From IMG/VR virus record IMGVR_UViG_3300000553_000063, positions 1-49,611 of that record: 49,611 bases of DNA; one strand, written 5' to 3'. Shown here piece after piece: positions 33,983-41,739 of this stretch. A model generated the notes under the pieces. It did not search any database. It was not told where the DNA came from and saw only the letters and a program-made list of their open reading frames with translations. The first letter of the stretch is position 1. Each line of letters starts with the position of its first letter. This DNA is from a virus. Both the position numbers and the translations under genes were made by a program.

Positions 33983-34501
33983 ATGGAACTCAACAAAGAA
34001 AATGTTTATAAGTTAGTAAATATTGATGATATTAAACGATTTATCACTGGTGGTAAAGCTATTATGACCTTAGAGAGCAATAAAACTGGTCGTTGGTTTA
34101 CATACAGAATTAAGAAAGCAAAGAAAGACGAAGATAATTCACCTTTTTTCGTGTCTGTTCTCACCGGAAATGATAATGAGTCCGCATATACTTATATGGG
34201 TACTATCTTTAAGAATGATAACAAATATTTATTTAAATTAACAAAAAATTCTAAAATTGGTGAAGATGCTTTATCCTACAAAGGATTTAATTTCTTTTTT
34301 AATCTTTTGATGAATAACAAAGTTCATGAAGATATGACTATCTATCATAGAGGTGTTTGTGGTCGTTGTGGAAGAATTTTAACAGTTCCGGAAAGTTTAG
34401 TTACGGGGCTAGGCCCAGAGTGCCGTGGATTAGTTGAAAAGTGTATTAAAGATGTACGCAAGAAGAAATTACAGAAAATTAATCGTAAATTGGTGAAATA
34501 A
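33983..34501 (+). CDS. DUF6011-like protein with Cys-rich motif
   Basis: The 172-residue protein has an uncharacterised N-terminal region with RWFTYRIKKAKKDEDN. Near residues 129-150 it carries CGRCGRILTVPESLVTGLGP followed by EC, a match to the DUF6011 cysteine motif found in phage and mobile-element proteins. Its function is unknown. A rho-independent terminator follows at 34525, so it may be transcribed alone from the host-like promoter. Base use here is slightly less AT-rich than its neighbours, which may mean a separate origin. Confidence 0.7.
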   Translation: MELNKENVYKLVNIDDIKRFITGGKAIMTLESNKTGRWFTYRIKKAKKDEDNSPFFVSVLTGNDNESAYTYMGTIFKNDNKYLFKLTKNSKIGEDALSYKGFNFFFNLLMNNKVHEDMTIYHRGVCGRCGRILTVPESLVTGLGPECRGLVEKCIKDVRKKKLQKINRKLVK

Positions 34502-34524
34502 TAAATTTTTAAAATAAACAAAAG

Positions 34525-34559
34525 AGTGATTTCTTTTTAAAATAAGAAATCACTTTTTT
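34525..34559 (+). terminator. Rho-independent terminator
   Basis: An 11-base-pair stem (AGTGATTTCTT at 34525-34535 with AAGAAATCACT at 34544-34554) closes an eight-base loop and is followed by a T run. It ends the DUF6011-like transcript. Confidence 0.85.
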
Positions 34560-34564
34560 GTTTT

Positions 34565-35236
34565 ATGCAACTTAATAAATATCAACAAAATACATTTAAT
34601 AAATTATTAAAGTTCGATAGATCCTTTGTTTTTTGGCCCCGACAATGGGGTAAGAGTATTTTGTTAATATCTTATTTAGAATGGTTTGTAACTAATCATC
34701 ATCAACAAAATATTCTCTTATTAGTAAATAAGATGGCGTATTTGAACTCTATGAAAGCCAAGATTAAGACTAATTTGGGCAATCTATTATTAGATAGACA
34801 TAGAACAGATGATTTGTATTTTATAAATGAAAATTATTTAAAGTTTGGTTCTATTTATCAACCTCTTGAATTTAAACTTTACAATTTAAAGCCATCATTG
34901 ATATTATATGATGAATTTATTATTTTTGATCTTGTAGATTTATTACCTATTAAAAAATATATAGATAATTTTAATTGTAAATGTGTATTTACGTCAACAT
35001 TTATAGATTTAAGTGTAATTAAAATGCTAGATAATAAAAATGATTTTTATTTCAATATTATACCACCAAGTTTAAAAGAAGATGATAGTGACTATGCAAG
35101 GCTATATTTTACACATATGAAAGGAATAGTTAAAGAATTATCATACAAACCAGATTATTTACTAGATTATTTCGAAAAAATATATCAAAGAAAATTAAAA
35201 TTAAAACGAATTAATTTAATTGCAAATGGAATCTAA
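34565..35236 (+). CDS. Terminase large subunit-like ATPase without nuclease domain
   Basis: The 223-residue protein has the terminase-like Walker A PRQWGKSILLISYL near residue 25, LLLVNKMAYLNSMKAKI, Walker B LILYDEF near residue 116 and a motif III-like CVFTSTF. A full terminase such as T4 gp17 has over 500 residues with a C-terminal nuclease; this stops after the ATPase part. It could be an orphan ATPase, a truncated terminase or a related helicase-like protein. It overlaps the HNH gene by 17 bases, which may supply a separate nuclease. I would not call it the packaging motor without more evidence. Confidence 0.6.
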   Translation: MQLNKYQQNTFNKLLKFDRSFVFWPRQWGKSILLISYLEWFVTNHHQQNILLLVNKMAYLNSMKAKIKTNLGNLLLDRHRTDDLYFINENYLKFGSIYQPLEFKLYNLKPSLILYDEFIIFDLVDLLPIKKYIDNFNCKCVFTSTFIDLSVIKMLDNKNDFYFNIIPPSLKEDDSDYARLYFTHMKGIVKELSYKPDYLLDYFEKIYQRKLKLKRINLIANGI

Positions 35237-35498
35237 ATGCGGACTTTGTGAACGAGTTAAGGAATTAACTTTTCATCATTATATACCTAGAACTCTTCAT
35301 TCAAATAAACTTTTCAGAAAAAAATATGATATTGAATATATGAAAAAGCATGGTGTTGACTTATGTAAAGATTGTCATCATGCTGTTCATGATTTTTTTA
35401 CAGAAAAAGAGTTAGGTAAAGATTATAATGATAAAGATAAACTTTTATCTGATGAAAGAGTGAAAAATTTTTTGAGTTGGGTTAAAAAACAACATTAA
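35220..35498 (+). CDS. HNH endonuclease
   Basis: The 92-residue protein has paired cysteines CGLCER, then TFHHYIPRTLHSNKLF and HGVDLCKDCHHAVHDFFTEKE, the HNH core with a zinc site. The overlap of 17 bases with the terminase-like gene upstream suggests coupled expression, but both proteins could work independently. Its likely activity is DNA nicking or cleavage. It converges on the endolysin gene with a four-base overlap. Confidence 0.85.
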   Translation: MQMESKCGLCERVKELTFHHYIPRTLHSNKLFRKKYDIEYMKKHGVDLCKDCHHAVHDFFTEKELGKDYNDKDKLLSDERVKNFLSWVKKQH

Positions 35499-36040
35499 TA
35501 AGTTACAGGTGTGAATGATACAATTCTAAAATAATTTAAAGGTTCAATTGTTCTTTGTCTTTGCCATATACCATCACCATTAGATTGAGATCCACTTAAT
35601 CCACTTGAAGTGTTGCCTTCAATAGTAGTTCCAGATTCTTTATCCCATTTTAATACAAATCCGGTATGACCGTGCCATGTGGTACCATGCTGAAAAATTA
35701 AAATAGTTCCACAAGTAATTTTCTTTTTTCCAATTAACACATCTTTTGCTGAAATACTATTTTTTGTTTTAAAATTAATAGCCAATCCAGTTCTTATTGT
35801 TGGTGTTTTGACTTTTGCTGAATCTATACACATAGTAACAAAATATGCACAATAAGATGAACCTTTAGATCCACCACCTCTTTTGATAATATATTCTATT
35901 TTAGGACCATCATTATTTCCAGTTTTTTCGACAGTACCAACATATGATTTAGCAATAATCATATGTTTTGGTAATTGTTGACTATGCAGCAGCAATACAG
36001 GCAGCAATAATAATAGCATTAGCAAGATAAAATAACGCAT
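35495..36040 (-). CDS. Secreted CHAP-type endolysin
   Basis: The protein has a hydrophobic N-terminus (MRYFILLMLLLLLPVLLLHS) that could be a signal peptide or signal anchor. A CHAP-like cysteine amidase domain follows: the Cys at residue 64 in GSSYCAYFVTM, the His at residue 125 in WHGHTGFVLKW and the acidic residue in IEGNTSS at about 141. It would degrade peptidoglycan at lysis. It overlaps the holin-like gene by 59 bases, so the pair forms a lysis cassette. The leader could make it a SAR-like endolysin; this depends on whether the segment is cleaved. Confidence 0.75.
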   Translation of the reverse strand: MRYFILLMLLLLLPVLLLHSQQLPKHMIIAKSYVGTVEKTGNNDGPKIEYIIKRGGGSKGSSYCAYFVTMCIDSAKVKTPTIRTGLAINFKTKNSISAKDVLIGKKKITCGTILIFQHGTTWHGHTGFVLKWDKESGTTIEGNTSSGLSGSQSNGDGIWQRQRTIEPLNYFRIVSFTPVTY

Positions 36041-36284
36041 AGCTTATATTTTTTTCTTTTATAGCATTTATGGTATCAATTTCACCAAGAACCACATCAT
36101 CAACACATGCCAGTGCTAGTATACCAATTATAGCTTTTGTTAATCCTACAAATAGACTAGAATATTGTACAAAGAATCCAATTGATAAATAAGTAAGGAC
36201 TGATGATAGAATTAAAATAAGGAATAATACCGAATAAATAACATATCGTGTTTTAGTATTAAACAATTTTGATAATTTTTTCAT
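35982..36284 (-). CDS. Holin-like membrane protein
   Basis: The 100-residue protein has a basic start (MKKLSKLFNTKTRY) and three hydrophobic segments: about residues 14-36, 40-60 and 78-98. The size, three membrane segments and the overlap with the endolysin gene are typical of a holin that lets the lysin through the membrane. There is no strong sequence match, so it is called by context. A TTTTATATATAC box lies at 36300-36311 on its strand. Confidence 0.65.
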   Translation of the reverse strand: MKKLSKLFNTKTRYVIYSVLFLILILSSVLTYLSIGFFVQYSSLFVGLTKAIIGILALACVDDVVLGEIDTINAIKEKNISYALFYLANAIIIAACIAAA

Positions 36285-36299
36285 TTTAATTTTTTTATC

Positions 36300-36311
36300 G
36301 TATATATAAAA
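36300..36311 (-). promoter_or_regulatory. Late-type promoter box TTTTATATATAC for the lysis genes
   Basis: The box lies 16 bases upstream of the holin-like ATG at 36284. Confidence 0.5.
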
Positions 36312-36360
36312 AAGAAAAAATGAATTTAATTTAATATTTAAATTTCATTTATCAAGACAT

Positions 36361-38103
36361 TTACAAAGAAAATTTTTGTTCTTCAATAGTCGAAAATGAC
36401 ATTTTTTTACTTATTTTAATGATTCTATCAAAATATTGATAACCAAATGTTGAATTTTCTTTGAAATATACTTCTGGATCTAATATTATTATATTCAAAT
36501 TAAATTCTCTTGTAAAGTTTTTTAGCACTTTAAGAGTGTATTCAACATTTTTTGGCCCCATACTTGAGAATACTTCATCTAAAAATATGATATTCAATTT
36601 TCTAAATTTCAAAATCAATTTTAAGTAAGAAAGAGCAATAGCAATATTAATTTTTTTAGATTCACCTTCACTAAGCGACAAAGGATGTACTATGTTGGTC
36701 AATCTTTCATATATATTGACATTAAACTCTTCATCTATTTTTATGTTATGTGGTGAATGTAATTCATCTAAAATATCTTTAATATAAACATTTATAGGTT
36801 TTACTATGTTTTTAATGATATTCTTTCTAACACCTTTGTTAGAAAAAACTTCTTTTAGTTCTTCATGAACAAGAATATTAGAATCAATTTCTTTGATTTT
36901 TTCAGAATTTTCAAGATTCTTTAATTTTAATTCTTCGATATTTTTGGTTAATTCTGCTACTGATATATCATTTTTTATTTCACTTAGATCACCAATTTTT
37001 TTGGTAATTAATTTTAACTCATAGACAATATTGTTGAGTTGAATATTAGAATTTGTTTTTTGTTTTAAGAGTGAATCTTTTTGATTGGATATTTGTGTTA
37101 ACTTTAATATCATCTCGTTCCTATTTTTATCTAAAGTGTCTAAATTTTGATTTAAATCACTTTGTTTTGAATTTATATCACTTAAATCATGTAAATGTTT
37201 TTCATCTTTCAAATCTGAACTACAAAGTGGACAAATACCTGATTTATAAACTTTTAATTTTTTTTCTATATTTCTTATATCTACTTTAATTTCAAGTATA
37301 TCATTATTTATTATATTCTTTTGGTTATCAAAATCTTGTCTTTGTTTTTCTAATTTATCTAATTTAACATCAAATGATTGAACTTCTTTTTTCAATCTAA
37401 GATAGGGCTCTTTTTTTGTTAATTTTTCTGCTTCTAATTTTTCAATTTCTTTTTCTTTATCAAGAACACCACTTCTTTTGATCGTTATTATATTTTGATT
37501 TAATGTGTTGATTGTTTGTGTATTATTTTCTATAACGGTTTCATATTTAATTTTTTCTTCTTTGGATTGCTTTATTAATCCGTTAGTGAGTGATAAATAA
37601 TTATCAAGATCTTGAAGATTGAATAATTTATTGATGATATTTCTTTTTTCTTCTGGTGATAAATCAATAAAATTAGCAAAATCGGATACTGACATTGAAA
37701 TAAAACTTTTATATGTTTCAAAATCAAAGCCTATAATTTCTTCTTTTTTATAAGTTTTAATTTTCTTTGTTTCGTCCACATCATTAACAAATACTTTTAC
37801 TAAATTTGGCTCTAAATTTCTTTGAATTTTAATTTCGTTGGAAATATTGTTAATAAATTCAATTTGTGTTTCAAGATTTTTATTAATTCTATTTGGAAGA
37901 ATAGATTGTGGTACACGCTTTCCATTTTTACCTCTAACGATACCGAATAAAGAAAAATCAATTGATTGTTGAAAAGATGATTTACCGTTCCCATTTGCAC
38001 CAGAGCATAATATCAATTCACCAGTTAAAGTATTAAAATGTACTGTTTGTGTATTATTTCCGAAAGATTTGAAATTTTTAAGAGAAATGGATTTTATAAT
38101 CAT
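36361..38103 (-). CDS. Recombination endonuclease ATPase subunit, T4 gp46 / Rad50 / SbcC-like
   Basis: This is the ATPase partner of the gp47 (Mre11-like) nuclease, which resects DNA ends during recombination. Walker A is GANGNGKSS near residue 35. A long coiled coil is interrupted by the zinc hook CPLC near residue 290, where two subunits join. The C-terminal lobe has the ABC signature LSEGESKKINIAIAL and Walker B LNIIFLDEVF. The 580-residue length is close to T4 gp46. The gp47 partner gene is not in the window. A CATATATAAG box lies just upstream on its strand. Confidence 0.92.
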   Translation of the reverse strand: MIIKSISLKNFKSFGNNTQTVHFNTLTGELILCSGANGNGKSSFQQSIDFSLFGIVRGKNGKRVPQSILPNRINKNLETQIEFINNISNEIKIQRNLEPNLVKVFVNDVDETKKIKTYKKEEIIGFDFETYKSFISMSVSDFANFIDLSPEEKRNIINKLFNLQDLDNYLSLTNGLIKQSKEEKIKYETVIENNTQTINTLNQNIITIKRSGVLDKEKEIEKLEAEKLTKKEPYLRLKKEVQSFDVKLDKLEKQRQDFDNQKNIINNDILEIKVDIRNIEKKLKVYKSGICPLCSSDLKDEKHLHDLSDINSKQSDLNQNLDTLDKNRNEMILKLTQISNQKDSLLKQKTNSNIQLNNIVYELKLITKKIGDLSEIKNDISVAELTKNIEELKLKNLENSEKIKEIDSNILVHEELKEVFSNKGVRKNIIKNIVKPINVYIKDILDELHSPHNIKIDEEFNVNIYERLTNIVHPLSLSEGESKKINIAIALSYLKLILKFRKLNIIFLDEVFSSMGPKNVEYTLKVLKNFTREFNLNIIILDPEVYFKENSTFGYQYFDRIIKISKKMSFSTIEEQKFSL

Positions 38104-38141
38104 AAAACTTATATATGATCAAAGTGAAAAAGTTATAAAAA

Positions 38142-38217
38142 TTATAGATTATATTTAATTGCATCTTCTCTTGCATCATAATCAGATTTCCATTCAGGAT
38201 TATTTAATAGTTCCGTA
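38142..38217 (-). pseudogene. 3' fragment of a KYNL-type gene split by a TnpB element
   Basis: The frame reads TELLNNPEWKSDYDARED and ends AIKYNL before the stop. It continues the fragment at 39470-39594: joined without the element, the frame runs from PADLFYNF into TELLNNPEW with no gap. Confidence 0.8.
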
Positions 38218-39469
38218 AAATGATGTCATTTAATGACACTCTAATTTTTTTACAATTTCTTTCCTCACTCTACGGGAGCCTTCTGGCTTTCCCTCCTGAG
38301 GCGTTAATTCGGGTGAACTCAACCCTATTTTAATTCTAATTCCTTCATCCCTTATGTTCCTTGCAGCATTTAAATCCCTATCGGGAATTACACCACACTC
38401 AGGACACACCCAAGTTCTATCCTTTAATTCTAACTCTTGGTTTTTATAACCGCAAGCACCACATAATTTACTTGAAGGAAACCACCTACTAACCTCTATA
38501 ACCTCTCTTCCTTGTACCTTAAAATGGTTTTAAACCTATTTAAACTTAATTCCTGTATTGATTTTGCTAGTTTATGGTTTTTTAACATTCCTTTTACATT
38601 TAAATCCTCTATTACTATAGTTTGGTTTTCACTAAGTAATTGATTTGTAATGGAATGTAAATAATATTCCTTTATATTGTTTAATTTTTCATATGTTTTT
38701 GATAATTTAATCCTTGCTTTATTTCTGTTGTTTGATCCTTTCTTTTTTCTAGATAATTCCCTATGAAGTCTTGCTAACTTATTTTTATTCAATCGTTTAG
38801 ATTTTAAATTTTCATATCTGGTTCCTTCGGAACTGACGATGAAATCTTTAATTCCTAAATCAATTCCAATTATATGACTATCAGTATTTTCAATGGTTTT
38901 ATTGGGTCTGTCAATCAAAATGCTGAAATAATAATTACCTGATTTTGTTTTACTTAAAGTTCCTGATTTTATTGCTGACTGGTTTTTATTTAAATATTTT
39001 TCATCTGAACTAGAACATTTATAATGAATATCCTTTAAAGCATTGATTATATTGATCCTATTGCCTTTAACTCCTGAAATAGCATCAACAGGAAATCTAC
39101 AGGATTGATTTTGGTGCTTTGATTTAAATTTAGGAAAACCACTACCAGACTTAAAGAAATTTTTATAAGCAGTTTCAAGGTTAATAAGGCTTTGTTGTAA
39201 AACCTTTGAATGGCTTTCTTTCAACCATTCTTTTTTCCTGTTTTAATTCTGTTAAGTATTTTCCTGTATCTTTTATTCCTGTAGCATTATTCCAGAGTAA
39301 ATATTCGTTGATTTTATAGTTAAGGCATTGGTTATAAACATATCTAGATGATCCGAGTAATTTATTGATATAAATGATTTGATTATCAGTAGGATAGAGT
39401 CTTATTTTAATTGCCTTTAACACTCAATTCTTTAATTAATTTTTCAGTTTTTCTTTTGGATCTTTTTAG
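38218..39469 (-). mobile_element. IS200/IS605-group TnpB-only element, decayed
   Basis: A block of about 1.25 kb sits inside the short KYNL gene. It contains a tnpB with two frameshifts and no tnpA. Its 3' end carries a hairpin at 38224-38238 (TGTCA, five-base loop, TGACA), as expected at the right end of such elements. The host gene is restored without a target duplication, as expected for this group. Boundaries are inferred from the restored frame and may be off by a few bases. Confidence 0.75.
38230..39423 (-). pseudogene. tnpB: tnpB (RNA-guided nuclease family), frameshifted
   Basis: The gene starts with GTG at 39423 (LKAIKIRLYPTDNQ). A break near 39230 lies in a six-A run, where the frame changes from ELKQEK to KEWLKES. 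A second break lies near 38510, just before [10 protein letters not shown]. The three RuvC residues are all present: Asp in IGIDLGIKDF, Glu in IEDLNVKG and Asp in [11 protein letters not shown]. The zinc finger ([13 protein letters not shown]) is present as well. The C-terminal tail [14 protein letters not shown] is typical and overlaps the region where the guide RNA is normally encoded. As written the gene is inactive. Confidence 0.85.
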
Positions 39470-39594
39470 AAATTATAAAATAAATCTGCTGGAAGTTTTA
39501 CATCCATAAGTGATTCAATCTCATTTAAAAGTTTTTCTGCTTCTGGTGTATAACTTTTTTCAGTTTCAAATTCTTCAAATAACTTAATTCTCAT
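39470..39594 (-). pseudogene. 5' fragment of a KYNL-type gene split by a TnpB element
   Basis: The frame begins MRIKLFEEFETEKS, a capsid-targeting-like N-terminus, and runs to PADLFYNF, where the element begins and a stop follows. The whole gene would have coded about 66 residues with both end motifs. It lies three bases from the 39598 gene. Confidence 0.8.
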
Positions 39595-39597
39595 TTT

Positions 39598-40356
39598 TTA
39601 ATTTAATTTTTCAAACCACCATTTAAAATAATAGTAATTGTTGCCCTCTACATGATATGTATGGTCTTTAACTTTGATTATTACATAAGGTTTATTATCA
39701 CTATTCATATTATATCCCAGAACTTCAACAGTTTGGTCGGCATTCATTTCATATAATTTGCCCATTGTATCTTTAACTCTATTTTCATTTTTCATATTTT
39801 TATAGAGTCCTTTTTCAGGAATGAACCATTTTTCTAATTTTTTATAAAAGAAATTACTTAATTTAAGTTTATAAGCATTATCAAATCTATATTGATATTC
39901 TGGTTCATAAAATAATTCAGACTCTAATTTAGGTCTAATCAAACCATTAAAATTTCTATATGCCGCAAAATATTCATTTTCATCGTATTGAAAAGATAAA
40001 AAAACATCAAGTTTTAGATTATTATTTTCAAATATCCTTAATATTTTGAGATTTTTAAATAAATCTAAATCTTCTAAGAAAGCATCTGGCTCTTTTTCAA
40101 TTAAATCACTCTGACTTTTTACTCCTTTCATAATTTGATTTAAATTAGCAACCAAACCAGATTGACGGGCATAAAAATCACAATATGGGCTATCCTGATA
40201 ATTATAATATGATGCATGTGGATCTTGTGCAAAAGCATATTGACCTCCACCGCCTTGTGTACCCATAGGTTCCAGACCAAATTGAAATTGTTGGAATTCT
40301 GAGCCTTCATTAATGCTATTTAAAAAAGAATATCTTGAATATTTTAATACTTTCAT
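39598..40356 (-). CDS. Hypothetical protein with capsid-targeting-like N-terminus
   Basis: The 252-residue protein begins MKVLKYSRYSFLNSINEGSE, where INEG fits the (L/I)-x-E site of the T4 prohead protease. A glycine- and tyrosine-rich stretch follows (GTQGGGGQYAFAQDP), then a helix-rich middle (LFKNLKILRIFENNNLKL). The C-terminal domain of about 60 residues has beta strands and aromatic residues (YVIIKVKDHTYHVEGNNYYY). That end resembles small SH3-like or ubiquitin-like folds, but no family is named. The start overlaps the stop of the upstream homing endonuclease (ATGA). Confidence 0.6.
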   Translation of the reverse strand: MKVLKYSRYSFLNSINEGSEFQQFQFGLEPMGTQGGGGQYAFAQDPHASYYNYQDSPYCDFYARQSGLVANLNQIMKGVKSQSDLIEKEPDAFLEDLDLFKNLKILRIFENNNLKLDVFLSFQYDENEYFAAYRNFNGLIRPKLESELFYEPEYQYRFDNAYKLKLSNFFYKKLEKWFIPEKGLYKNMKNENRVKDTMGKLYEMNADQTVEVLGYNMNSDNKPYVIIKVKDHTYHVEGNNYYYFKWWFEKLN

Positions 40357-41243
40357 TTGAATATTTCATTTAATTTTTCTTCAATTTTATTAATTTCCTT
40401 ATAATTAATTCTATGTAAGATAATGTTATTTTCTTTACAGTATATATTCTTTATTTCATCTCGTTTTTGTATTTCTAATAAGGAGTTTTTCCATTCAGGT
40501 TTTTCAATAAAATGCTGTTCACCATCAAATTCTATACATATATTATATTTAGGTAAGTAAAAATCAAATGGTAAAGGAAGTATATTTCTACAATCAGCAA
40601 ATCTTTTTTCTCTTTTAAATTTTATGTTTTTGTTTTTTAGAAAATTTGAAATTTTTTCTTCTCCTTTAGAATTTTTACAAATTTGACAACCAAATCCTCT
40701 TAGATGTGAACTGGCAGATTGTTTGAAAATGCCATGTTTTTTACATATTATTTTCATTTTTTTAGTAACATTTTCATATTTAATTAATGAATAATCATAT
40801 CTATTACCATGAATTTCTTTTGATCTATATACAAAATCTTCAGTGGATTCACATTTATTTTTGGCAAAACATTTATAACAAATGCAGCCTTTTAAATGAA
40901 TATATGGTATTTGTTCAAATATTCCATGTTTTTCACATATGATTTGAATTGAAGTTGATCTATTTTTATAATTAACTAATGAATAGTCATATTTATTACC
41001 ATGAATTTCTTTTGCCTTTTTAATAAAGTTTGCAGTACCTTTTATTTTTTTAATTATGTAACATTTAAAACATTCACTATTTATATGACATCTTGGTGTT
41101 TGTTCAAATATACCATGCTCTGGACAAATTATTTTTATTTTTTGATCATAATTTATATATTCTACAAGTGAATAATCATATTTATTGCCGTGTTTTATTC
41201 TAGCCTTTTCTATAAAAATTTCATTTGTTAATTTTTTACCCAT
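40353..41243 (-). CDS. Free-standing homing endonuclease, CxxHG-repeat family
   Basis: The 296-residue protein has three tandem units of about 62 residues with the same layout as in the intein-associated endonuclease: HGNKYDYSLVEY, IICPEHGIFEQTP and a C-x-x-C end. The nuclease core is LPFDFYLPKYNICIEFDGEQHF. It is the second member of its family here. Its TTTTATATATAAA box lies at 41264-41276. It sits next to the 39598 gene and not inside an intein or intron. Confidence 0.85.
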   Translation of the reverse strand: MGKKLTNEIFIEKARIKHGNKYDYSLVEYINYDQKIKIICPEHGIFEQTPRCHINSECFKCYIIKKIKGTANFIKKAKEIHGNKYDYSLVNYKNRSTSIQIICEKHGIFEQIPYIHLKGCICYKCFAKNKCESTEDFVYRSKEIHGNRYDYSLIKYENVTKKMKIICKKHGIFKQSASSHLRGFGCQICKNSKGEEKISNFLKNKNIKFKREKRFADCRNILPLPFDFYLPKYNICIEFDGEQHFIEKPEWKNSLLEIQKRDEIKNIYCKENNIILHRINYKEINKIEEKLNEIFK

Positions 41244-41263
41244 ACTTTACTTTTTTTCATATG

Positions 41264-41276
41264 TTTATATATAAAA
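41264..41276 (-). promoter_or_regulatory. Late-type promoter box TTTTATATATAAA
   Basis: The box lies 21 bases upstream of the endonuclease ATG at 41243, in a 102-base divergent gap with three TATATATA-like boxes in total. Confidence 0.45.
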
Positions 41277-41318
41277 TTTTAATTTTTAATTTTTATATAT
41301 ATTTCAGGTATTACAAAA

Positions 41319-41331
41319 TTTTATATATAAA
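41319..41331 (+). promoter_or_regulatory. Late-type promoter box TTTTATATATAAA for the 41.3-48 kb operon
   Basis: The box lies 15 bases upstream of the ATG at 41346 and drives the rightward run of five closely spaced genes. Confidence 0.55.
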
Positions 41332-41345
41332 GAAAAAACTCTACT

Positions 41346-41738
41346 ATGTCAGAAGAATTAAACAAAGAAGATGTAAAGAAAAAAGTGGTTTCTAAAAAAA
41401 GAGAATCTACTGAACAATATCAGTATATAGCTGGGGAAAATGAGGAATTAATTATGGACAAGCCTTCTGAATCGTTAAAAAAATTAGTTAAAGAAGAAGT
41501 TTTAGTAAAAAAAGAGCCTATCTCTAAACCTATCGTTAAATCAAATAAAGAATTATATGAATCTTATATTAAGGAATTGAAGAAATTTTCTTTAAGTATA
41601 AATGGAGATATTATTTATGATTCTAGTATAGATAAAACAGGAAAATCACCAGTTAAATTTGAAAATGATTATTTTATTCTTTATGGTAAGAAATATTCTT
41701 ATAATGGATTGAAAATCCAAAAAATAAATATTAGATGA
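41346..41738 (+). CDS. Hypothetical protein, first gene of the internal/tail-like operon
   Basis: The 130-residue protein starts MSEELNKEDVKKKVVSKKRE, has a charged disordered first half with EEVLVKKEPISKPIVK, and ends in a short beta-rich part (FENDYFILYGKKYSYNGLKI). No family is recognised. The next gene begins one base after its stop, so it is cotranscribed with the large genes downstream. The role may be in assembly or scaffolding, but nothing in the sequence proves this. Confidence 0.55.
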   Translation: MSEELNKEDVKKKVVSKKRESTEQYQYIAGENEELIMDKPSESLKKLVKEEVLVKKEPISKPIVKSNKELYESYIKELKKFSLSINGDIIYDSSIDKTGKSPVKFENDYFILYGKKYSYNGLKIQKINIR

Positions 41739-41739
41739 A

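Noticed and set aside
34565-35236. Full terminase large subunit
   Set aside because: Only the ATPase part is present and the frame closes before any nuclease motif, so it is reported as terminase-like.
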